A stretch of DNA of 64,000 bases. Source: Crocodylus rhombifer. Lineage: Eukaryota; Chordata; Crocodylia; Crocodylidae. Within the stretch, counting starts at the first letter, position 1. Each line of letters opens with the position of its first letter. Where the stretch lies: positions 1,299,787 to 1,363,786 of the forward strand of contig JAVSML010025176.1 of the NCBI GenBank assembly GCA_038503035.1, in the 5' to 3' direction. The notes beneath the pieces are model-generated. The model did not search any database. It worked only from the letters and a program-made list of their open reading frames with translations, and was not told the origin of the DNA. Below are positions 59,416 through 64,000 of this stretch, piece after piece. A program made the translations under genes and the position numbers.

Positions 59416-59770
59416 CTGTTCATGATGCAGTAAATGTCACTAGAAAATGAATTTCTCTCTACTGAGTTAACATTGACCCAATAATCAGCCCAGTGCTATA
59501 AGATCCCATATTGGTGAAGATGCTGATTTTGTAATGAAATGAAAATCTCTTCACTTGTCACCTGAAAAAGTTTGCATGGCGCTTTTATAAATGAAAAGGA
59601 GTATTAGTCCTAGTGTCCTGCCTAAATCCTAACTTTGGCTACTATTATGCTGCTGGAATGAATTACAACTGCTTAGGTTTTGCCTGACTGGTCCATTCCA
59701 TGCATGGCATGTTTTCTGAATGCAGATAGACTATTATCTTCTCCCTTGCCACTTAGGAGTAAGACACACT

Positions 59771-60076
59771 GGGCACCTATACATGTGCCAGATGCCTGCT
59801 CTGATGCGTGCTAATTAGTCTGCTGCAGCACACTAATAACACACTCCAGCAGCCTTGGCATTACATATATTCAGCATCCCCGTGCTTCAAAATTGCAGTG
59901 GGAGTGTTTTAACTGAAGCTCATCAAACTAGCTGGTTAAAATGCCCCTGCTGCCATTTTGAAGTGTGGGACACTTAATATATGAGGTGCTGCAGGCACTT
60001 TTATTAGAGTGGCTCGCAAGAGCAGCTCTCAATTAAAGTGCTCCTTCCCTACCTCACAGCACATGTAAAGATGCCC
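59771..60076. mobile_element. Palindromic TIR element, family P copy 2
   Basis: The ends are GGGCACCTATACATGTGC and, on minus, GGGCATCTTTACATGTGC. The same internal hairpin theme as copy 1 is present (GCTTCAAAATTGCAGTGGGAGTG paired with CTGCTGCCATTTTGAAG). Non-coding. Confidence 0.7.
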
Positions 60077-60386
60077 TATAATAGCATTCTACTGTGTGAG
60101 TGACCCCAAGAAAGCTACATGGCCTTCTATTCCTGATTTGGGTGCAATTTATACTGGTTTTGTATACCAGATCATGTCCATGCTCTTACACCAACACTAA
60201 AGCCCCACAATGAATCATGTATTAGTTGACTAAGGACTGTCCAAGCATATTGTAAGGAAAGCCACATGGCATATGTGAAATAAGTTGTGCTTTCATGAAG
60301 TATTTCATAATAAAAGTTATAAAAGGAATATTATTAATTTCAGAACCAGGAAAATCACCTGTGGCCATGCCATAGAGCTCAAAGAA
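60077..60386. other. Unannotated stretch
   Basis: No recognisable gene or repeat. Confidence 0.4.
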
Positions 60387-61680
60387 CAGGGGTGGGCAAA
60401 ATACAGCCCACGGACTGGATCCAGCTTGCGGTGGGGCTTTGTCCAGTCCATGGCAGGTCCCTTACTACAGGTCTGGGGCAGCTCTGCAGCTAGACTGCCT
60501 TTCTAGGGAGCTCAGGTGGTGTTGGCTCCTTCCAGCTGCTTCTGCCACTGCCCTGTGGTACTGGCAGGGACCCATGTGCACAGCCCTGACCCAGCACACC
60601 CCACCCTGCCCCATGCCTACTCCAGAATCACCAGTGCGGAGCAGCAGCAGTGGCTGCAGGGCAGAAAGTATTCCTTGGAGCAGAGGAAAAGAGGCCCCTC
60701 CCCCTTAACACTGCTGGGCCTATCCTGCTGCAGCCTCCTGAAGCCTGTACTGCATCTGTTCTACTTGCTGGGCAGCCTGGAGGTGGCAGTGATGGTGGTG
60801 GAGACACAGGGCAGAACAGCATGGGGTCTGGGCAGCTGCAGCAGGAAAGGCCCAGCAGCGGTAAGGGGGATGGGCTACTTTTCCCCTGCACTGAGCAACA
60901 GTGTTTCCCTGGCAGCTGCCACCGCTGCTGCTGCTGAGCCTAGGCAGGCAAGTCAGGAGCAGGTGGAGCATGGGACAGGCCAGGTTGAGAGGCTGGGACC
61001 ATGGTTGGGGTCAGTGGTGAACCGATGGGGGGTGGAATGGGACCATGGCCCCCAGGTGCCAGCCTGGTGGGAGGCACCAGTTGGGCCTGTCAGAGTTCTT
61101 ATTGTGTGATGTGACTTTAAGTATTGCTATGAGAAGGATGTGGGGGAGGCAAAAGGAAGTGATAGTCCTGCTGTACTCAGCACTGGTGAGACCGCAGTTG
61201 TAGTTCTGCGCCCAGTTCTGGGTGCTGCATTTCAATAAGGATGTGGAAAAACTTGAGAGGGTCCAGAAAAGAGCCACTCATATGATCAGGGACTGGCAAG
61301 GCAAGCCGTACAAGGAAAGGCTGAGGGACCTGGGCCTCTTTAGCCTAAAGAAGAGAAGGTTGAGAATTGACCTTGATAGCAACTTATCGCTACATCAGTG
61401 GAGTGCATCAGGAGCTCAGTGAACAACTGTTCATTAGGGCACACCTGGGGAAGAAGAGGACCAATGGATATAAACTCCTGGAAGGCTGCTTCAGACTTAA
61501 TACCAGGAAAAACTCCTTCACAGTCAGGGTGTCCAGACTGTGGAATAAACTCCCTCCTGAGCTGGTGCAGTCACCTACCCTGGAGGTTTTCAAGAGGAGG
61601 CTGGACAGTCACCTCACTGGGATTACTTGATACCAACTGTCTTCCTGCTTAGAGTGGTGGGGGGGAGGGAAAGCTGAACT

Positions 61681-63253
61681 CATAGAATCATAGAATCATT
61701 GAATCAATGAGTCGGAAGGGACCTAGACAGATCATCTAGTCCGACCCCCTGCCATGGGCAGGAAGGAGCACCGGGGGTGGCAGGGGTCATAAGACCCCAC
61801 CCAGGTGCCTATCCAGTCTCTTTTTGAAGATTTCCAGGGAAGGTGAGAGCACTGCCTCTCTGGGAAGCCTATTCCAGGCTCTGGCCACCTTTACAGTGAA
61901 GTAGTTCTTCCTAATATCTAACCTAAACCTATCCTCCCTGAGCTTGTGGCCATTGTTCCTAGTGACTCCAAGAGGGGCCCTGGTGAACAGACTTTCCCCG
62001 AGTCCCTGCTGGTGGCTTCTGATAAGGTTGTAGGCAGCCACAAGATCCCCCCTCAGTCTCCTTTTGTAGAGACTGAAGAGACTCAGGTCCCTTAGCCTTT
62101 TCAAATAGGGCTGGCCATGGAGGCCCCCAACCATACGAGTGGCCCTCCTCTGGACCCTCTCCAGGTTCTCCATGTCCCTCTTGAAGTGCGGCACCCAGAA
62201 CTGGACTCAGTACTCCAGCTGCGGCCTGACCAGCGCCGCACAGAGGGGGAGCAAGACCTCTCTGAACCTGTTAGTGATGCTCCTGTTGGTGCAGGTTGGC
62301 TCTGCCTATTGCTTTGTCGCACTGGTGACTCCTATTCATCCTGGAGTCAATCCTGACTCCAAGATCCCTCTCTGCCTCTGCGCTGCTGAGAGGGTCAGCC
62401 CCTAACCTATAACCATAATGCTGGTTCCCTCTCCCCAGGTGCAGCACTCTGCACTCGTCCTTGTTGAACCGCATCCTGTTCAGATCTGCCCACTTCTCTA
62501 ACCTATCCAGGTCTGCCTGGATGCGGTCCCTGCCTGCTGGTGTATTCACTTTACTCCACAGCTTGGTGTCATCAGAAAACTTGAACAGGGTGCTCTCCAC
62601 ACCCTCGTCTAGGTTGCTAATGAAGATGTTGAACAGCATCAGCCCAAGGACCGAGCCCTGGGGGGACTCCGCTGCCCACACCCTCCCAGGTCAACATCGA
62701 CCCGTCCACCACCACCCTCTGGGTGCGCCCCTGGAGCCAGTTTGCCACCCATGTGACTATGCATTCGTCAATGCCACAGTCCCTCAGCTTGCCCACCAGA
62801 ATTGGGTGGGACACTGTGTCGAAGGCCTTCTGGAAGTCCAAGAAGATGACATCGACTTCCTCCTTCACATCTAAGCTTTTTGTTACCTGGTCATAGAAAG
62901 AGACCAGGTTGGTCAGGCAGGATTGGCCTGGCACAAGCCCATGGTGGTTACCCCTCAACATTACTTCCCCTACAGGGCTCTCACAAATGTGGCCCTTGAT
63001 AATTTTTTCAAAGACCTTCCCCAGGATAGAAGTGAGGCTGACTGGCCTGTAGTTGCCGGGCTCTTCCTTCCTCCCCTTCTTGAAAATAGGGACCACATTG
63101 GCCCTTTTCCAGTCCTCAGAGACTTGGCGTGAGCACCAGGAGTCCTCGAACAGCCATGCCAATGGCTCTGCAATGACACCAGCCAATTCCCTCAGCACCC
63201 GCGGATGAAGGTCATCCAGGCCCACTGACTTGGATACATCTAAGCCCTCCAGG
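61681..63253 (-). mobile_element. CR1 LINE, minus strand, inserted in the plus-strand CR1
   Basis: The tail at 61681 shows the ATTCTATG repeat (antisense CATAGAATCATAGAATC). Moving up the minus strand, frames cover the C-terminal domain (62194-61787), the RT motif C region (62681-62271) and the RT N-terminal part (63267-62617). It is 5' truncated before the endonuclease. It is the least decayed CR1 here: three long frames with only two frame changes. Confidence 0.9.
62271..63253 (-). pseudogene. CR1 reverse-transcriptase pseudogene, frameshifted
   Basis: The upstream frame has WKRANVVPIFKKGRKEEPGN, NYRPVSLTSILGKVFEK and an intact motif A, DVIFLDFQKAFDTVSH. It leaves frame near 62670, at the SGVP-QGSVLGP block. 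The next frame continues with SPQGSVLGLMLFNIFI and motif C as FSDDTKLW, both Asp present, where Ala of FADD is Ser. A further frame change at about 62275-62195 precedes the C-terminal domain. Confidence 0.88.
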
Positions 63254-63714
63254 TCGATGATCTGCAAGGTCCCTTTCAGCCCCTAACAATCTATGAGTCT
63301 ATGAAAATGCAACCATTGGCCCAAGGGCACTGTAGACCCATGGCACATCACTGGTTGGGGTACCATGGGGCTGGGGCCAGTGGTGGTGGCAGCTGGAAGG
63401 AGCTGCCACCACGTGGGCTTCCCAGAAAGGTCAGTCCATCCACGGAGCCTCCCCAGCTCCAATGCATGCCCAGGGGGTGGCAAGACATGCCACAGGCAGA
63501 TGGTGCGGAGCAGGCATGGGAAGGTCTGGGGTCAGAGCTGTGCGCATGGGTTCTGGCTGATCTGCTCTTGCTAGGGTGAGTCCAGAGTAGATGTGGGAAG
63601 TGGCTGGGGCTGCATGTTGTTGGAAGTGGTGGGGAAGCACTGCAGGGCATGCAGGATCCAGGCTGTTGTGGGGCAGGGGTGGGTGCTGACCAACTCAGGG
63701 GGATGCACAAAGAG

Positions 63715-64000
63715 GGGGGCTCCCATGTACACCCCACCATACACACAAACCCTCCCCCATAAACCCCCAAACCACACCCTCCCACACAAACAACCACACA
63801 CACCACAAACACTGCACACCCTCCCCCTTACCCCTTCAACCCCCTCACCCCCACACCTTTACCCATACACACCTCCCCCCCGCCCACACACACACACTGT
63901 GTGCCTCTGGGGGGAGTCCCACTCTCTCCTATGTGCACACACTCCATCACATACACTCACCCACATCCCACCATGCACACCTCACACCCACCCTCCACAC
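63715..64000 (-). repeat. CA-rich low-complexity tract at window edge
   Basis: C- and A-rich on plus (CACACAAACCC, CACACACC units). It is the reverse-complement counterpart of the GT-rich tract in hAT G and is cut by the window end. Confidence 0.8.

Larger units (their letters stand above)
61105..63300 (+). mobile_element. CR1 3' part, plus strand, split by a second CR1
   Basis: 61105-61680 carries the CR1 C-terminal region. Frame 61222-61422 has FNKDVEKLERVQKRATHMIR and 61367-61630 has FRLNTRKNSFTVRVSRLWN. The sequence breaks at GCTGAACT (about 61680) and resumes at about 63254 as CGATGATCTGCAAGGTCCCTTTCAGCCCCTAACAATCTATGAG, which is exactly the expected CR1 3' terminus. The intervening minus-strand CR1 is therefore a later insertion. 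Confidence 0.85.
60387..64000 (-). mobile_element. Probable hAT element of G type, leaving the window, with CR1s nested inside
   Basis: CAGGGGTGGGCAAAATACAG at 60387 equals the reversed right end of hAT G (52869 leftward). The CA-rich DNA at 63715-64000 is the reverse complement of the GT-rich interior of G, and the adjacent TGCACAAAGAGGGGGGCTCCCATG corresponds to the segment after that tract. Both clues give one minus-oriented element whose other end is beyond 64000. DNA just inside the left end differs from G, so it is a different family member. Frames at 60516-61109 are low complexity. Confidence 0.5.

Noticed and set aside
60516..61109. 197-residue plus-strand frame
   Set aside because: GC-rich transposon interior with overlapping frames on both strands. 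No protein-like pattern.
61681..63300. CR1 with inverted copies of its own tail at both ends (possible foldback or twin-priming product)
   Set aside because: The right-hand 'inverted tail' is the resumed 3' end of the plus-strand CR1 that begins at 61105. A simple nested insertion explains it.

Overview
The window looks like genomic DNA of a sauropsid vertebrate. A crocodilian or turtle-like genome fits best. The grounds are several CR1-clade LINE copies with the typical 8-bp-type 3' tails, MIR/CORE-type tRNA-derived SINEs, many non-autonomous hAT and TA-target DNA transposons, low CpG outside one island, and no compact coding genes. The species call is inference. I found no complete protein-coding gene, no tRNA or rRNA gene and no prokaryotic feature. 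Almost every long open frame is either a CR1 reverse-transcriptase remnant or a chance frame in GC-rich DNA.

Layout. Positions 1-32600 are intronic or intergenic DNA with mobile elements: an old L2-like fragment (about 0.55-0.78 kb), hAT elements at 3.6-4.4, 5.41-5.70, 5.80-7.55 (with a second hAT nested inside) and 18.48-19.17 kb, a CpG-rich putative solo LTR inside a CR1 tail (8.64-9.56 kb), CR1 copies at 9.56-10.43, 16.1-17.66 and 21.1-23.0 kb, a pogo/Tigger-like element (20.3-20.9 kb), a TA-target element (25.0-25.6 kb) and a large foldback (28.65-29.23 kb). Positions 25.6-32.6 kb are otherwise AT-rich and poor in recognisable repeats.

About 32.65-37.26 kb is a large CpG island, the only strong sign of a host gene. 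On the minus strand it holds a near-perfect splice donor (exon end at 33677), so I infer a 5' untranslated first exon of a minus-strand gene whose first intron runs leftward out of the window. The island also carries a (CGG)8 tract in that predicted exon, a pair of G-quadruplex-type repeats in opposite orientation 2.6 kb apart, a Z-DNA/G15/GT tract and a 'CTTGAAACGCCTCAAACAC'-type minisatellite. I could not identify the gene.

Positions 37.3-64.0 kb are again non-coding. They contain a second copy of the TA-target family (41.0-41.7), two copies of an unclassified TIR element (43.1-44.2 and 56.3-57.1), a 107-bp tandem repeat (46.4-46.8), a decayed LINE with an endonuclease remnant (48.0-49.2), two neighbouring hAT elements with readable 8-bp target duplications (49.5-51.05 and 51.19-52.87), palindromic MITE-like elements (53.7, 55.4, 59.8) and, at the right edge, a CR1 inserted into the tail of another CR1. 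That pair probably sits inside a further hAT element that leaves the window. The most unusual signals are a short module with an embedded splice donor carried three times inside two different hAT elements, the layered insertions whose order can be read directly, and the structured repeats of the CpG island.
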